Shown: positions 1 to 11,265, counted from the first letter of the stretch. The stretch: 64,000 nucleotides of DNA from Pseudomonas sp. PA27(2017) (GCF_001945445.1 NZ_MSXW01000015.1:62001-126000), one strand, 5' to 3'. Made by a program: numbers and translations. The notes: a model not told the origin generated them from the letters alone.

Positions 1-752
1 TCGAAGCGCCGCTCCATCTCGCGGGCGAAGGCCTCATCGTCGAGGCCCATCACCCGATTCATTTCGGTGGGCTCGAGGGTCAGTACCGCCGAGGCGCAGT
101 TGCCATTCAACGGTAGCAGGGCAAGGGTCTGCCCGTAGCCGAACCACTCCCAGGCCACTTGCTCATGGCTGCGCTCGTGGGCCATGCGGCATACCAGCAT
201 GGTCTTGCCGAAGTCCTCCATGCGCGCGCCGATACCGAGGCGCCTGCGGGTTTCGGAAAAGCGGCTGTCGGCCGCGACGATCAGGCGTGCGTCAAGAACG
301 GTGCCGTCGCTCAAGCGCAAGGCGACACTTTCAGCCGAGCAGCTCAGCTCGCTAATCGTACGCTCGCAGAACAGTTCGACGTCTGGGCATTCGCTCACCG
401 CACCATAGGCGGCCCGGCGAATCGCCTGGTTGGGCACCAGGCAGCCAAGGCGCTCCTTGCCGACCGCCGCAGCGGCAATGCGCAAGGCATAGAGCGAAGG
501 GCCGTTGAGCACCTGGGCGTCGCGCAACGGAGCGATCTCTTTGGCGCAGAATCGCTGCCACAGGCCCAGGTCTTCGAGGATTCGTTGCGAGGCGTGCGTC
601 AGCGCGATCTCACGGCCGTCGAACGGCGGGGCAGTCAGTTCCGCTTCGGGCTGACGCTCGATGATGCGGATCGACAGGCCATGGCCCGATAACGAACGCG
701 CCAGACACAACCCCGCAGGCCCGGCGCCCACGATGACGACATCGGCTTTCAT
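1..752 (-). CDS. UbiH/UbiF/COQ6-family FAD-dependent hydroxylase (3' end beyond the left edge)
   Basis: Aromatic-ring hydroxylase of the flavoprotein family that acts on ubiquinone precursors; 250 residues are visible and the C-terminus runs off the window. The N-terminus reads MKADVVIVGAGPAG, a Rossmann dinucleotide-binding GxGxxG motif, followed by an acidic strand end (IIERQ) that would hold the FAD ribose. No stop interrupts the frame from 752 down to base 3. The ATG at 750-752 is preceded by AGGAGA, a good ribosome-binding site. The length, fold and pseudomonad setting also fit the UbiM (5-demethoxyubiquinol hydroxylase) subgroup, but the substrate-deciding half is missing, so I give no symbol. 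Confidence 0.75.
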   Translation of the reverse strand, partial: MKADVVIVGAGPAGLCLARSLSGHGLSIRIIERQPEAELTAPPFDGREIALTHASQRILEDLGLWQRFCAKEIAPLRDAQVLNGPSLYALRIAAAAVGKERLGCLVPNQAIRRAAYGAVSECPDVELFCERTISELSCSAESVALRLSDGTVLDARLIVAADSRFSETRRRLGIGARMEDFGKTMLVCRMAHERSHEQVAWEWFGYGQTLALLPLNGNCASAVLTLEPTEMNRVMGLDDEAFAREMERRF

Positions 753-837
753 GGCCGTTTCTCCTGTCAAAGACCAGACCGGAGCCTAGGTCAGCACGTA
801 CCGGCAAGCCTTGCTCAGGATCAGTCAATCCAGCGGT

Positions 838-1275
838 TTACCAAAAACCGATGGGGTGCCGCTCGTTGATGTAGTCCAGCGGCAGCGCAAAGCCCTTGCG
901 AAAGAAATTGGCCAGGCGGGTATCGATGACCTTTTCGTTGATCGAGGCGAGCAGCGACTCCTGGCGATGGATGTCGCCGCTGTCGGCGTAGAACTCCTCG
1001 TGAAGCATGCGTTGCGCGGCCAGGTTGGCTACCAGGCTGTAGCTGCTCACGGTGTCCTCGCCGGGGCGGCTGACCGCCAGGATCAGGCGCGGCTTGTCAT
1101 GCTCCAGCACCAGATCGACCACCACGTCGAGATCATGATTACGTGCGTAGCTGGCTGCCTCCTCGAACAGTGGGCGCGCCTTCTCGCTCAGCGCCTGGAT
1201 GAATGCCTGGCGCAGCGAGTCGTCGCTGACATCCTGCAGCCCGTGGGTTTGTTGTGGTTTGCGCAGCGTATTCAC
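838..1275 (-). CDS. Conserved hypothetical protein, 145 aa
   Basis: Small soluble protein with no signal peptide, no membrane segment and no motif I recognise. The middle (residues about 45-75) alternates acidic and hydrophobic residues (DLDVVVDLVLEHDKPRLILAV), as in a small alpha/beta domain. It lies between the flavin hydroxylase and a divergent CinA gene and has normal GC-rich codon use, which supports real coding. Translation from the ATG at 1275 reads through to TAA/TGA without internal oddities. I cannot assign a function. Confidence 0.6.
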   Translation of the reverse strand: MNTLRKPQQTHGLQDVSDDSLRQAFIQALSEKARPLFEEAASYARNHDLDVVVDLVLEHDKPRLILAVSRPGEDTVSSYSLVANLAAQRMLHEEFYADSGDIHRQESLLASINEKVIDTRLANFFRKGFALPLDYINERHPIGFW

Positions 1276-1438
1276 CTGTCGTCCCCTCTGTTCTTCGGTT
1301 CTCCAGGCTGGGAAAACCAGCCTGCCTGGGGAGTTCAGCCGGCACGATCAGCGGTCGCTGGCAAATGCTTCGGAACTTGTAGCCCCCGACCACTGCCATA
1401 GACACACGGTAACAATTGGTTAGGAGACATTCGCGGGC

Positions 1439-1939
1439 ATGCAAAACATCGAGCAGGCGGTTCATTTCCTGGAAAAGTACAACCTGGTGCTGAGCACGGC
1501 AGAGTCGGCCACGGCCGGTTTGCTGGCCGCCACGGTGGCTGCGGTGCCGGGTTGTGACGGCGTGCTCGAAAGCGGCTTCGTGGTGTATTCCAAACGCGCG
1601 ATGCAGACTTCCCTGGGTGTCAAGCCGGAGACCATCGAGACCTTCGGCATGAACAGCGAAGAGGTGGCGCGCGAGATGGCCCTGGGCGTGCTGATGACCA
1701 GCAGCGCCGACATCATCCTGGCCATCACCGGTGCCCCGACCGCCGACGACAAGCGCGGTCAGCAGGTCTACGACGGCGCCATGTGCTTCGCCTGCGCCAC
1801 GCGCCTGGCCGAGCACCAGGGGGTGACCAGCGAAACCGTGACCTTTCCCGGAGACAACAACGAACGGCGTGTGGCCGCCGCACGCCATGCCTTGCTGCGA
1901 CTGCCTTACTACTACGAACGGCTGCGTCAGACCTCCTGA
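1439..1939 (+). CDS. CinA C-terminal family protein (PncC-like nicotinamide-nucleotide amidase fold), 166 aa
   Basis: Stand-alone version of the CinA C-terminal domain. In characterised members this domain deamidates nicotinamide mononucleotide in pyridine-nucleotide salvage. Family hallmarks are visible: LSTAESATAGLLAATVAAVPG near the N-terminus, the SGFVVYSKRAMQ segment, and AITGAPTADD with the glycine-rich loop. It has the usual length of about 165 residues and no N-terminal MoCF-like domain. It is followed after 49 bp by galU in the same direction. The catalytic residues of true PncC (Ser/Tyr/Lys) appear retained (S24-type AESATAG; VYSK), but deamidase activity is inferred from the family. 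Confidence 0.75.
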   Translation: MQNIEQAVHFLEKYNLVLSTAESATAGLLAATVAAVPGCDGVLESGFVVYSKRAMQTSLGVKPETIETFGMNSEEVAREMALGVLMTSSADIILAITGAPTADDKRGQQVYDGAMCFACATRLAEHQGVTSETVTFPGDNNERRVAAARHALLRLPYYYERLRQTS

Positions 1940-1988
1940 CGCCGACGCTTCAGCGACTTGAGCAACATTGACCATTCAAGGAAACCAC

Positions 1989-2825
1989 ATGATCAAGAAA
2001 TGCCTGTTCCCTGCCGCCGGTTACGGTACCCGCTTCCTTCCGGCGACCAAGGCCATGCCCAAGGAAATGCTGCCTGTGGTCAACACGCCGCTGATCCAGT
2101 ACGGCGTCGAAGAAGCGCTGAATGCCGGCCTGACCGAAATCGCCATGGTCACCGGTCGCGGCAAGCGCTCGCTGGAAGACCATTTCGACATCAGCTACGA
2201 GCTCGAGCACCAGATCCGTAACACCGACAAGGAAAAGTACCTGGTCGGCATCCGTCGCCTGATCGACAACTGCACCTTCTCCTACACCCGTCAGGTTGAA
2301 ATGAAGGGCCTGGGCCATGCCATTCTCAGCGGCCGTCCGCTGATCGGCGACGAGCCGTTCGCCGTGGTACTGGCCGATGACCTGTGCCTGAACGTCGGCG
2401 GTGACGGCGTACTGACCCAGATGGTCAAGCTGTACAACCAGTTCCGCTGCTCGATCGTGGCGGTGCAGGAAGTACCGATGGACGAGATCCACAAGTACGG
2501 CGTGATCGCCGGCGAAACCATCCGTGACGACATCTTCCGCGTCAGCCACATGGTCGAGAAACCCAAGGCCGAAGACGCGCCGTCGAACCTGGCGATCATC
2601 GGTCGCTACATCCTGACCCCGGACATCTTCGACCTGATCAAGGACACCGAGCCAGGTAAAGGTGGTGAGATCCAGATCACCGACGCGCTGATGAAGCAGG
2701 CGCAGGACGGTTGTGTGCTGGCGTACAAGTTTAAGGGCCAGCGTTTCGACTGTGGTGGCGCCGAGGGCTACATCGAGGCAACCAACTTCTGCTTCGAGCA
2801 CCTCTACCGTGAAGGCCGCGGCTGA
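1989..2825 (+). CDS. galU: UTP--glucose-1-phosphate uridylyltransferase
   Basis: Makes UDP-glucose from UTP and glucose-1-phosphate for LPS, exopolysaccharide and trehalose-type pathways. The 278-residue protein opens with the nucleotidyltransferase signature (GYGTRFLPATKAMPKEMLPV, residues 11-30), continues with a VLADD metal/nucleotide site and a MVEKPK segment, and ends near GGAEGYIEATNFCF, as GalU proteins do. The ATG at 1989 is preceded by AAGGAAA, so I prefer it over an upstream in-frame codon at 1968. A rho-independent terminator follows. UDP-glucose is also the donor used by the CrtX glucosyltransferase encoded about 4.3 kb downstream. Confidence 0.95.
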   Translation: MIKKCLFPAAGYGTRFLPATKAMPKEMLPVVNTPLIQYGVEEALNAGLTEIAMVTGRGKRSLEDHFDISYELEHQIRNTDKEKYLVGIRRLIDNCTFSYTRQVEMKGLGHAILSGRPLIGDEPFAVVLADDLCLNVGGDGVLTQMVKLYNQFRCSIVAVQEVPMDEIHKYGVIAGETIRDDIFRVSHMVEKPKAEDAPSNLAIIGRYILTPDIFDLIKDTEPGKGGEIQITDALMKQAQDGCVLAYKFKGQRFDCGGAEGYIEATNFCFEHLYREGRG

Positions 2826-2844
2826 TCCGCGACCCTGATCGAGA

Positions 2845-2870
2845 AAACCGGGCCAGGCGCCCGGTTTTTT
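2845..2870 (+). terminator. Rho-independent terminator after galU
   Basis: A GC-rich stem (ACCGGGC ... GCCCGGT with a short loop) is followed directly by six T residues, 20 bp after the galU stop. Confidence 0.85.
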
Positions 2871-3073
2871 ATTGCCTGCACTTTGTTGACCTGGGCCACA
2901 CGGTGATCACCATCTGCGGATACAATCGCAGACGACTCTGTCGCCCGACGCCTCAAACAGATGGATCGGATGATTGCCCACGGGGTCGATAGCAGTGCCC
3001 GCCGTGCAACGATTCGAGCCGCACGGTGGAAAACGGTCCGTTCACCTTTTCAGCTCTCGCGCACCGGTACCCG

Positions 3074-3610
3074 ATGATCATCAATGCACTGGTTTTTCTC
3101 GCCACCCTGACCGCTATGGAAGGCGTGGCCTATCTCGCCCACAAGTACGTGATGCACGGTTGGGGCTGGGGCTGGCATCGCTCCCATCACGAACCGCGCG
3201 AAGGCTGGTTCGAGAAGAACGACCTGTACGCGGCGGTGTTCGCCGGGTTGGCCATCGTGCTGATTGCCCTGGGCACTCAGGGTTGGCACCCGCTGGAGTG
3301 GATCGGCGCGGGCATGACCGCTTACGGTTTTCTGTATTTCGTCGTGCACGACGGCCTGGTGCATCACCGCTGGCCGTTTCGCTTCGTGCCGCGCAGCGGT
3401 TATCTCAAGCGCCTTTATCAGGCGCATCTGATGCATCACGCGGTCGAAGGCAAGGAGCGCTGCGTGTCGTTCGGCTTTCTCTACGCGCCGACTACGGCGC
3501 GTCTGAAGGCACAGCTGCGGGCGATGCACGATGGCCCGCTGCGCAAGACGGACGGGGACGTTGCCACAGCCCAGCGGAGCGAGCCGGCCAGCGCGCGAAA
3601 CGGCTCGTAA
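3074..3610 (+). CDS. crtZ: Beta-carotene hydroxylase
   Basis: Di-iron, membrane-bound hydroxylase that adds the 3 and 3' hydroxyls to beta-carotene, giving zeaxanthin. All the expected histidine boxes are visible: HKYVMH, HRSHH, HDGLVHH and HLMHH, set among hydrophobic helices. The core closely follows the Pantoea CrtZ layout (MHGWGWGWHRSHHEP, WIGAGMTAYGFLYFVVHDGLVHHRWPFR in shorter blocks). I start at ATG 3074 (MIINALVF), which gives 178 aa, the family length; an in-frame GTG at 3026 would add 16 residues. The gene is convergent with crtB and their 3' ends overlap by 119 bp. Confidence 0.93.
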   Translation: MIINALVFLATLTAMEGVAYLAHKYVMHGWGWGWHRSHHEPREGWFEKNDLYAAVFAGLAIVLIALGTQGWHPLEWIGAGMTAYGFLYFVVHDGLVHHRWPFRFVPRSGYLKRLYQAHLMHHAVEGKERCVSFGFLYAPTTARLKAQLRAMHDGPLRKTDGDVATAQRSEPASARNGS

Positions 3611-4486
3611 TCGCCTGCCACAGGCCGATCGCCACCGCGCCGATCTTCTCCGCCTTGGAGGTGGAAATACGTTCGTCCCAGGCGTGATCGCCAGCTTCCA
3701 GCACCTTCATGCCGATCTGCCGATAAACCACCGCTGCCGTCGCCACCGCCCAGGCCGAGCGCCAGGGCAGGGCGCTCAGGCCTGCCTGAGCGCTGGCATA
3801 GTAGGGTTCGGCCAGTTCGACCAGACGCTGGCCGAGCACCGCCACCGCCGGGCGGTGATGAATGTCTGCTACCCGGTCACGGGGCACCTGATATTCCTCC
3901 AGCCATTGCTCGGGCAGGTAGCAGCGGCCCACGGCGGCGTCGTCGATGATGTCGCGGGCGATATTGGTCAGCTGGAACGCCAGGCCCAGGTCGCAGGCGC
4001 GATCCAGTGTCGCCTCGTCACGCGTGCCCATCACCCGCGCCATCATCAGGCCCACCACGCCCGCGACGTGATAGCAGTACTCGAGGGTGTCATCGATGCT
4101 CAGGTAGCGGCGCTCCAGCACATCCATCTCGAAGCCGGCCAGGTGCTCGAGGGCGTGTTGCTGGGGGATGTCGTGGGCCGTCACCACCTGGCGAAAGGCG
4201 GCGAATGCCGGGTCGTCCAGCGCGGCGCCGGCATAGACCGCGTGGGTCTGCGCCTTGAGATGCGCCAGGCGTCGCTCGGCCTCTTCACGGCTGATGGAGA
4301 CGGCATCGTGGCCGGCTTCCTGCCCGTCGATCACGTCGTCGCAATGGCGGCACCAGGCGTAGAGCATCACCGCACCGCGCCGGGTCGGCTCGTCGAACAG
4401 TTTGGAGGCAGCGGCGAAACTCTTCGAGCCGACGGCGATGCTCTGGTTGGCATGCTCGATCAGCGCGTCGTCCTGCGGCGTGCCGG

Positions 4487-4490
<4 letters not shown>
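3492..4490 (-). CDS. crtB: 15-cis-phytoene synthase
   Basis: Condenses two geranylgeranyl diphosphates to phytoene. Both aspartate-rich Mg-diphosphate motifs are present: DDVID at residues 51-55 and DIIDD at 180-184 within NIARDIIDDAAVGRCYLP. Length is 332 aa, about 20 longer than Pantoea CrtB. The extra residues are the low-complexity, Arg/Pro/Ala-rich tail encoded inside the crtZ overlap. The start codon overlaps the crtI stop by 4 bp (ATGA), indicating translational coupling. It is the last gene of the idi-crtX-Y-I-B operon. Confidence 0.93.
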
Positions 4491-5973
<1,483 letters not shown>

Positions 5974-5977
<4 letters not shown>

Positions 5978-7140
5978 GAACGCGTCTCGAAATGCCGGGG
6001 CGAGTGGCGCAGGGCTGCCCGCATGGCTTGATCAACGGGGACCGGCGGTTTGCCGATGAGAATTCGTGCACGGTCGTACCAGGGGTTATTGGCGGCGTAG
6101 AAACGCTCGATCAACCCGGCTGGCAAGCCGTAGAAACGTTGCATCACCTGCCAGCGATCCTGCGGCCGACCGGCCAGGAACAGCATGCGGTTGAGCAGGC
6201 GATAGAAGCCCTGGTTGCGCCATTCGCCACGGGCGTGCTCGCGCAGGTCGCGGGCCAGGGTGGCGGCATCTTGCAATCGATAGTTCACCAGCCACTCGGC
6301 CAGGCGCACGGCATGGGGCAGGGAATAGCCGGTGGTGCAGTGGAATAGCCCGGCGCGCAGGCCCGACTGCGGCTGGCCGGCGGCCTCGTCCCAGAAAGCG
6401 TCGAAATCGCCGGCCAGGGTGATCGGCAGCACGCCCTGTTCCTCGCGCAGGCACTCTGCCACCTGCCAGCCATGCTGCTGCGCATAGGCCGCGATGTGCT
6501 CGCGAAGCTGTTCGGTCGTGGCGCGGTGCTGGTCGACGTAGTGGGTGTCTTCGATCAGCAGCGTGTCGGCGGAAAAAGGCAGCACGTACACGAACCGGTA
6601 GCCATCGCCCTGGGGCACTCGGGCGTCCATGATGATCGGCGCGGTCAGGCCGTGGGGCCGCTCCAGGCGCAGCACCTGGCCGACGAACGCCTGCTGGCCG
6701 AGTACCAGATTGCTGCTGGGGCGTGCACCGCGCCCGTCGATGACCGCGCGTGCCTCCAGACGCTCGCCGCTTTCCAGGGTGACGTGAGTCGGGCTGATTT
6801 CGGTGATGCGGCAGCCGAGCCGCAGCCCGTCGCCCAGCGCCGGGGTCAGCACCTCGGCGAAACGTTCGCCGGTGATGCTCGCATAGCCGCTGTTCAGGGC
6901 CCGCGACAGATAGGGGAACTGCACCTGGTAGCTGGGCCAGCGTTTGACCACCAGTGGCTCCAGCCAGCGGTGCTGCATCTCGCTCAGGTCGCCATCATGG
7001 AACGACCAAGTGTGGTCGCCGCCCAGGCTATGTCGTTCTTCGATGCACATCACCTTGAGGTCCGTGCGTTGCTGCTGCAGGCGCCAGGCGATCAGACCAT
7101 TGGCGAGGCCGCCGCCGGCGAGAATCAGGTCATGGCTCAT
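5974..7140 (-). CDS. crtY: Lycopene beta-cyclase
   Basis: Flavoprotein cyclase that closes both ends of lycopene to give beta-carotene. It starts with an NAD(P)/FAD-binding segment (LILAGGGLANGLIAWRL) followed by IEERHSLGGDHTWSFHD, typical of CrtY, and later carries VIDGRG and the LPFSADTLLIEDTHY region of the CrtY/CrtL family. 388 residues is the usual length. It overlaps crtX and crtI by 4 bp each in one operon. Confidence 0.93.
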
Positions 7141-8408
7141 AGGGTGTGCGCCTGTGCGGTGGCATGGCTGACCACGGCAGCTTCGACGATATCGGCGGCC
7201 CGGGTTACGCCGCCGGCCCGCTGCAACTCATCGATCAGCGCATCGAAGCCCGGCAGCGGTCGCGCGAGCAGTTCGCGCAACGCCGCTTCGATACGGGCCG
7301 CGCTGGCACGTCGGCTCAACTGGGTGCCGACACCACGGTGCGCCACTCGCGCCGCGACGCCCGGCTGGTCGAAGGCGATCGGCATCACCAGCATTGGCGT
7401 ACGCGCGACGATTGCATCCATCACGGTGTTCAGGCCACCGTGGGTGATCACCGCGTTGGCCCGTTCCAGCGCCCATTGTTGCGGTGCGAAGTCGGTGACC
7501 CAGGTGGCGCCGCCGTCTATCAGGCGGCGCTCCTGGGCCGCATCGAGCTTGCCGCAGTGAGCGATCAGCAGTTGAGCGTCGAGGCGCCGACTGGCGTTGG
7601 CGATGCGTTCGAACAATTTGAAGCGGTCGCCCTGCAGGGTGCCCAGGCTGGCGAACAAGAACGGACGCGCGTCATCGATGGGCCATTCACCCTGATGGGG
7701 TGCGACCGCGCTACGCAGCGGGCCGACCGCATGGAAATGTGCCGGCAACTGGCTGCGCGGGAAATCGAATCCGGCCAGGGTCTGGCTGATCTGCGCCAGG
7801 GGCGACAGGCACTCGTGCAAGGCTGTGCGCGGCGCTACGCCAAGGCGCAGCGCCGCCGAATGGATCACCTTGCCCAGTGGCTTCATCAGCCAGTCGTACA
7901 CCTGGGTGCTGCCGCGGTACATGTGCTGGCTGCGCTCGTCGGTGCCATAGGCGAAGGGCATCACCGGCAGGGGCAGGCCCGGCTCACGGTTGACCGGCAG
8001 CGCGCAGGCCACCGATATGAAGGGCAGGCCCAGGCTCTCCGCGACCAGCCCGCCGGCCGGCTCCATCTGGTCACAGAGCAGGGCATCCACAGCGTTGTCG
8101 GCCAGGGCCTGGGGCAGCTCATTGCAGAGCATGGCGGTGGTCGCGCCCATCTGCTTGATGATGCGCCGCAGGCCCCAGGGCGTATCGGGATGGGCGGCCT
8201 GGTGCAGGGTGCGTTCCAGGCTGCCCGGCGGGTGACTGTTGGCGCCCACCGAGCGAAAGGCCACGCGCGGGTCGCTGAGCCAATGGGCGGCATCGGACTG
8301 ATGAAAGAAGGTTACCCGGTGGCCGCGCCCGATCAGCTCGACGGCGAGGGCTTGCAGGGCCTGGAAGTGACTGTAGTAAGGCGGTGCGACAACGGCGAAG
8401 TGGGTCAT
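7137..8408 (-). CDS. crtX: Zeaxanthin glucosyltransferase
   Basis: GT1-family glycosyltransferase that puts glucose from UDP-glucose on the zeaxanthin hydroxyls, making the carotenoid more polar. 423 residues. The N-terminus ([22 protein letters not shown]) and the C-terminal UDP-sugar signature ([15 protein letters not shown], then [20 protein letters not shown]) are clear. It sits between idi and crtY with 4-bp overlaps on both sides, as in enterobacterial zeaxanthin-diglucoside clusters. Confidence 0.92.
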   Translation of the reverse strand: MTHFAVVAPPYYSHFQALQALAVELIGRGHRVTFFHQSDAAHWLSDPRVAFRSVGANSHPPGSLERTLHQAAHPDTPWGLRRIIKQMGATTAMLCNELPQALADNAVDALLCDQMEPAGGLVAESLGLPFISVACALPVNREPGLPLPVMPFAYGTDERSQHMYRGSTQVYDWLMKPLGKVIHSAALRLGVAPRTALHECLSPLAQISQTLAGFDFPRSQLPAHFHAVGPLRSAVAPHQGEWPIDDARPFLFASLGTLQGDRFKLFERIANASRRLDAQLLIAHCGKLDAAQERRLIDGGATWVTDFAPQQWALERANAVITHGGLNTVMDAIVARTPMLVMPIAFDQPGVAARVAHRGVGTQLSRRASAARIEAALRELLARPLPGFDALIDELQRAGGVTRAADIVEAAVVSHATAQAHTL

Positions 8409-9460
8409 GCTTGAGTCGTTCGCAAGGGGCCGTTTGGCAGCAGCGGCGCCTGGCGCAGTGCAGCCAGGTTGGCCGAGCCGGTGCAGAAGCAGGCGGTGCG
8501 CAGTTGGCGGATGACGATCTGGAAGTGCTCGATCACCGCCTCGGTCGACAGCGTGGCACCGGGCAGGGCGCCAGCCGCCTGGCCGACGATATCGGCGCCC
8601 AGGCGAATGGCCTTGGCGGCATCCACGCCGTCACGCACGCCGCCGGAGGCGATCAGTGCAACATCCGGTAATGCATTGCGTATCGCCTGTACGGCGGAGG
8701 CGGTGGGGATGCCCCAGTCGGCGAAAGCCATGGCCACGGCGCGGTCCGCAGCGTTGGCCGCCCGCTCGCCTTCCACTGCCGCCCAACTGGTGCCGCCGGC
8801 ACCGGCCACGTCGATGACCTGCACGCCGGCCTCGGCCAGCGAGCGCGCCACCGTGGCCGACAGGCCAGCGCCGACTTCCTTGACGATCACCGGCACCTCC
8901 AGGCTGTCGACCACCCGGGCGATCTGCGTCAGCACACCGCGCCAGTCACGATCGCCCTCGGCCTGCACCGCTTCCTGCAGGGGATTCAGGTGAATGATCA
9001 GGCCATTGGCCTGCAAGGCATCGACCGCGCGGCGCGCCAGGTCGAGGCCGTCGGCCTCCAGCAACTGGGCAGCACCGATATTGGACAGCAGCACGATATC
9101 CGGGGCCAGGCGGCGCAGTTCGCGAGTCAGGCCCTGGTCGTTGCCGGTCTGCAGGCTGACGCGCTGAGAGCCGACGCCCATGGCGATGCCCAGTTCCTGG
9201 GCCGCTTCGGCGAGATGCCGGTTGATGGCTTCGGAGCGCACCGCGCCGCCGGTCATGGAACTGATCAGCAGCGGCGCCTGCAGCGCGATGCCCAGCAGCG
9301 AGGTGCGCAGATCGATGGCCGCGTGATCGAGCTCGGGGAGGGCGCAGTGTTCGAATTGCACCTGCGACCAACCGGCGCTGATATTGGCAGCGGCCTTGTG
9401 TCGATCCAAAACGATATCCAGATGATCATCCTTACGCCGACTGAGGTCGCTATTATTCAT
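8405..9460 (-). CDS. fni: Type 2 isopentenyl-diphosphate delta-isomerase
   Basis: FMN- and NADPH-dependent enzyme interconverting IPP and DMAPP, raising precursor supply for CrtE. 351 residues. It begins with [12 protein letters not shown], the type-2 IDI signature, followed by [21 protein letters not shown] and a phosphate-binding [20 protein letters not shown] segment. It is the first gene of the minus-strand carotenoid operon and overlaps crtX by 4 bp. It is unrelated to the Nudix type-1 isomerase. Confidence 0.93.
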   Translation of the reverse strand: MNNSDLSRRKDDHLDIVLDRHKAAANISAGWSQVQFEHCALPELDHAAIDLRTSLLGIALQAPLLISSMTGGAVRSEAINRHLAEAAQELGIAMGVGSQRVSLQTGNDQGLTRELRRLAPDIVLLSNIGAAQLLEADGLDLARRAVDALQANGLIIHLNPLQEAVQAEGDRDWRGVLTQIARVVDSLEVPVIVKEVGAGLSATVARSLAEAGVQVIDVAGAGGTSWAAVEGERAANAADRAVAMAFADWGIPTASAVQAIRNALPDVALIASGGVRDGVDAAKAIRLGADIVGQAAGALPGATLSTEAVIEHFQIVIRQLRTACFCTGSANLAALRQAPLLPNGPLRTTQA

Positions 9461-9708
9461 GCAGGCTCCATTGCGCCGGAATCATTTTGGTGTGCACAGG
9501 GTCTTTGCAGAGCGGGATAATCGAATAGCATGTCGATATCATCCGGCCCTGCCGGGCAGATTATCAGGCAACCGCAGGCATTAGACGTTCCAACATTACA
9601 AATCGGCTTTGGCTACGATGATTTAGATGTCAGGATCGTACAACGTCGTGACCCTCGGCATGTAATACGTGCTCGCGTACCGAGGCATACAGAAGAAGAG
9701 AATGAACG
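9461..9708. promoter_or_regulatory. Divergent promoter region between fni and crtE
   Basis: The 248 bp between the divergently transcribed fni and crtE must hold both carotenoid promoters. It is visibly more AT-rich than the genes around it. In the crtE leader an inverted repeat, CCTCGG (9653-9658) with CCGAGG (9680-9685), surrounds a smaller TACG/CGTA pair and could form a hairpin or an operator. I see no clear match to a named regulator box. Confidence 0.5.
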
Positions 9709-10596
9709 ATGACAGCCTATGCGACTGCAACGATCGACAGCGGATTCACCGAACACCTGATGCAGCTGCGCGCGGCCGTCGATGATCGACTCGACGAGTT
9801 GCTGCCGCCTGCCAGCAACGAGCGCGACCTGGTCGCGGCGGCGATCCGCGATGGCGCCCTGGCGCCGGGCAAGCGCATGCGCCCGCTGCTGTTGCTGCTC
9901 GCAGCCAATGGCCTGGGTGCCAACCAGCGCCAGGCGCTGGATCTGGCCTGCGCCATCGAGATGGTGCATGCCGCCTCGCTGATTCTCGACGACATGCCCT
10001 GCATGGATAACGCTCAGCTGCGCCGCGGCCGGCCCACCGTGCACCTGACGTTCGGTGAGGACATCGCCATCCTCGCCGCCGTGGCGCTGCTGTCACGGGC
10101 CTTTGGCGTAGTGGCGTCGATCGACGGGCTGCGCCCGCTGGTGCGCACCCAGCTGGTGGAAATCCTCGCCAATACCATCGGCTCCCAAGGGTTGGTGCAG
10201 GGGCAGTTGCAGGACCTGCGCGACGGCAAGCACGCGCGCAGCGAAGAGGAAATCGCCGCCACCAACAACCTCAAGACCGGGGTGCTGTTCAGCGCGATCA
10301 TGGATATGGCGTATCTGATCAGCGAGGCGCCCAAGCCCATGCGGGTAGTGCTGCAGCGCTTCGCCATCGAGTTGGGGCACGCCGTGCAGCTCTACGATGA
10401 CCTGCAGGACATCAACCCCAACAGCGACAAGGATCAGGGCAAGGACGACGGTAAATCGACGCTCCTGGCCCTGCACGGTGAGCAGAAGGTGCGTGAGCGC
10501 CTCGACGGCCACCTGGCGCGGGCGCACATCTGCCTGGATGAAGCCTATCGCGGCGACGTCTACATCGGCCGCTTTCTCGGCATGCTGTTCGGCTGA
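9709..10596 (+). CDS. crtE: Geranylgeranyl diphosphate synthase
   Basis: Trans-prenyltransferase that builds the C20 precursor for phytoene. The first Asp-rich motif DDMPCMD lies at residues 94-100 and the second, DDLQD, at 230-234; GKRMRP (54-59) is the substrate-binding segment. The four-residue spacing in the first motif (DDxxxxD type) is the bacterial GGPP/FPP synthase form. 295 residues. Unlike the usual crtE-first operon, it stands alone on the plus strand, divergent from fni. It ends directly against the stop of the next, convergent gene. Confidence 0.9.
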   Translation: MTAYATATIDSGFTEHLMQLRAAVDDRLDELLPPASNERDLVAAAIRDGALAPGKRMRPLLLLLAANGLGANQRQALDLACAIEMVHAASLILDDMPCMDNAQLRRGRPTVHLTFGEDIAILAAVALLSRAFGVVASIDGLRPLVRTQLVEILANTIGSQGLVQGQLQDLRDGKHARSEEEIAATNNLKTGVLFSAIMDMAYLISEAPKPMRVVLQRFAIELGHAVQLYDDLQDINPNSDKDQGKDDGKSTLLALHGEQKVRERLDGHLARAHICLDEAYRGDVYIGRFLGMLFG

Positions 10597-11058
10597 TTAC
10601 TGGGGCAGCGCCTCGAGTGCTGCCTGCAGGGCCGCGGCATCGCTGAAACGCTGTTCGCGCACCACGGCGCCATCTTCCACTTCCAGCCACTGCACGGTAT
10701 CGCGATCACCGTCGTAGCGGCTGGCGACCCGGCCGGTCTGGTCGAGCATGATGCGGTACTTGGCCGAACGCATGGCCGGCACCGCGACCATCTTGGCCAG
10801 TGACGGCATCTTCTCGATATCGGCCACGTAGACCACGTGGCGAGCGTCCAGAAAACCCTCAGGTTTCTCTTCCAGCGCGCCGTTCACCAGGCGTGCGGTG
10901 GACATGCTGCGCGCCACCAGCACCACACGGGCGTTGTCGTCCAGGGTGTAGGCCTTCTCGAATTGATCCAGCAGCGTCCAGCGTGTCGGCGCAGGCGCAT
11001 CGGTCGCCCAGGTAGAAGAACAGACAACACTGAACAACAGGACGCAAAGTCGTTTCAT
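10597..11058 (-). CDS. Exported hypothetical protein, 153 aa
   Basis: Starting at ATG 11058 (MKRLCVLLFSVVCSSTWA) the protein has a Sec signal peptide of about 18 residues and a soluble mature part of about 135. The ORF can be extended upstream to 11193, but that would bury the signal peptide. The mature domain (RVVLVARSMSTARLVNGAL, VVYVADIEKMPSLAKMV, YRIMLDQTGRVASRYDG) resembles a small thioredoxin-like or periplasmic fold found in pseudomonads, without a CxxC. Its stop directly abuts the crtE stop. Function unknown. Confidence 0.65.
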   Translation of the reverse strand: MKRLCVLLFSVVCSSTWATDAPAPTRWTLLDQFEKAYTLDDNARVVLVARSMSTARLVNGALEEKPEGFLDARHVVYVADIEKMPSLAKMVAVPAMRSAKYRIMLDQTGRVASRYDGDRDTVQWLEVEDGAVVREQRFSDAAALQAALEALPQ

Positions 11059-11220
11059 GGCAAGCCGCTCGGTGAAAAAAGTCGCAGCACAATAGAGCGC
11101 TGCAGCCAACCTTGCCAAATATTTTGCGTGCGATTCGGGGGCAGGGCGCTCGTCACGGGCAATCCCTACCGGCAACGCGCAGCAAATCCGCATGCGAGGC
11201 TACCTTTCAGGACAATTGTT

Positions 11221-11239
11221 AATTAGAATCGATCTCGTT
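11221..11239 (+). promoter_or_regulatory. Candidate Fur box upstream of the fecI-like gene
   Basis: Read on the minus strand, the 19-mer AACGAGATCGATTCTAATT matches the pseudomonad Fur consensus AATGAGAATNATTCTCATT at about 14 positions. It lies 26 bp upstream of the sigma-factor start codon, where Fur repression of an iron-starvation sigma gene is expected. Confidence 0.6.
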
Positions 11240-11265
11240 ATTGATCTTTCGTAACAGGTGTTTGC

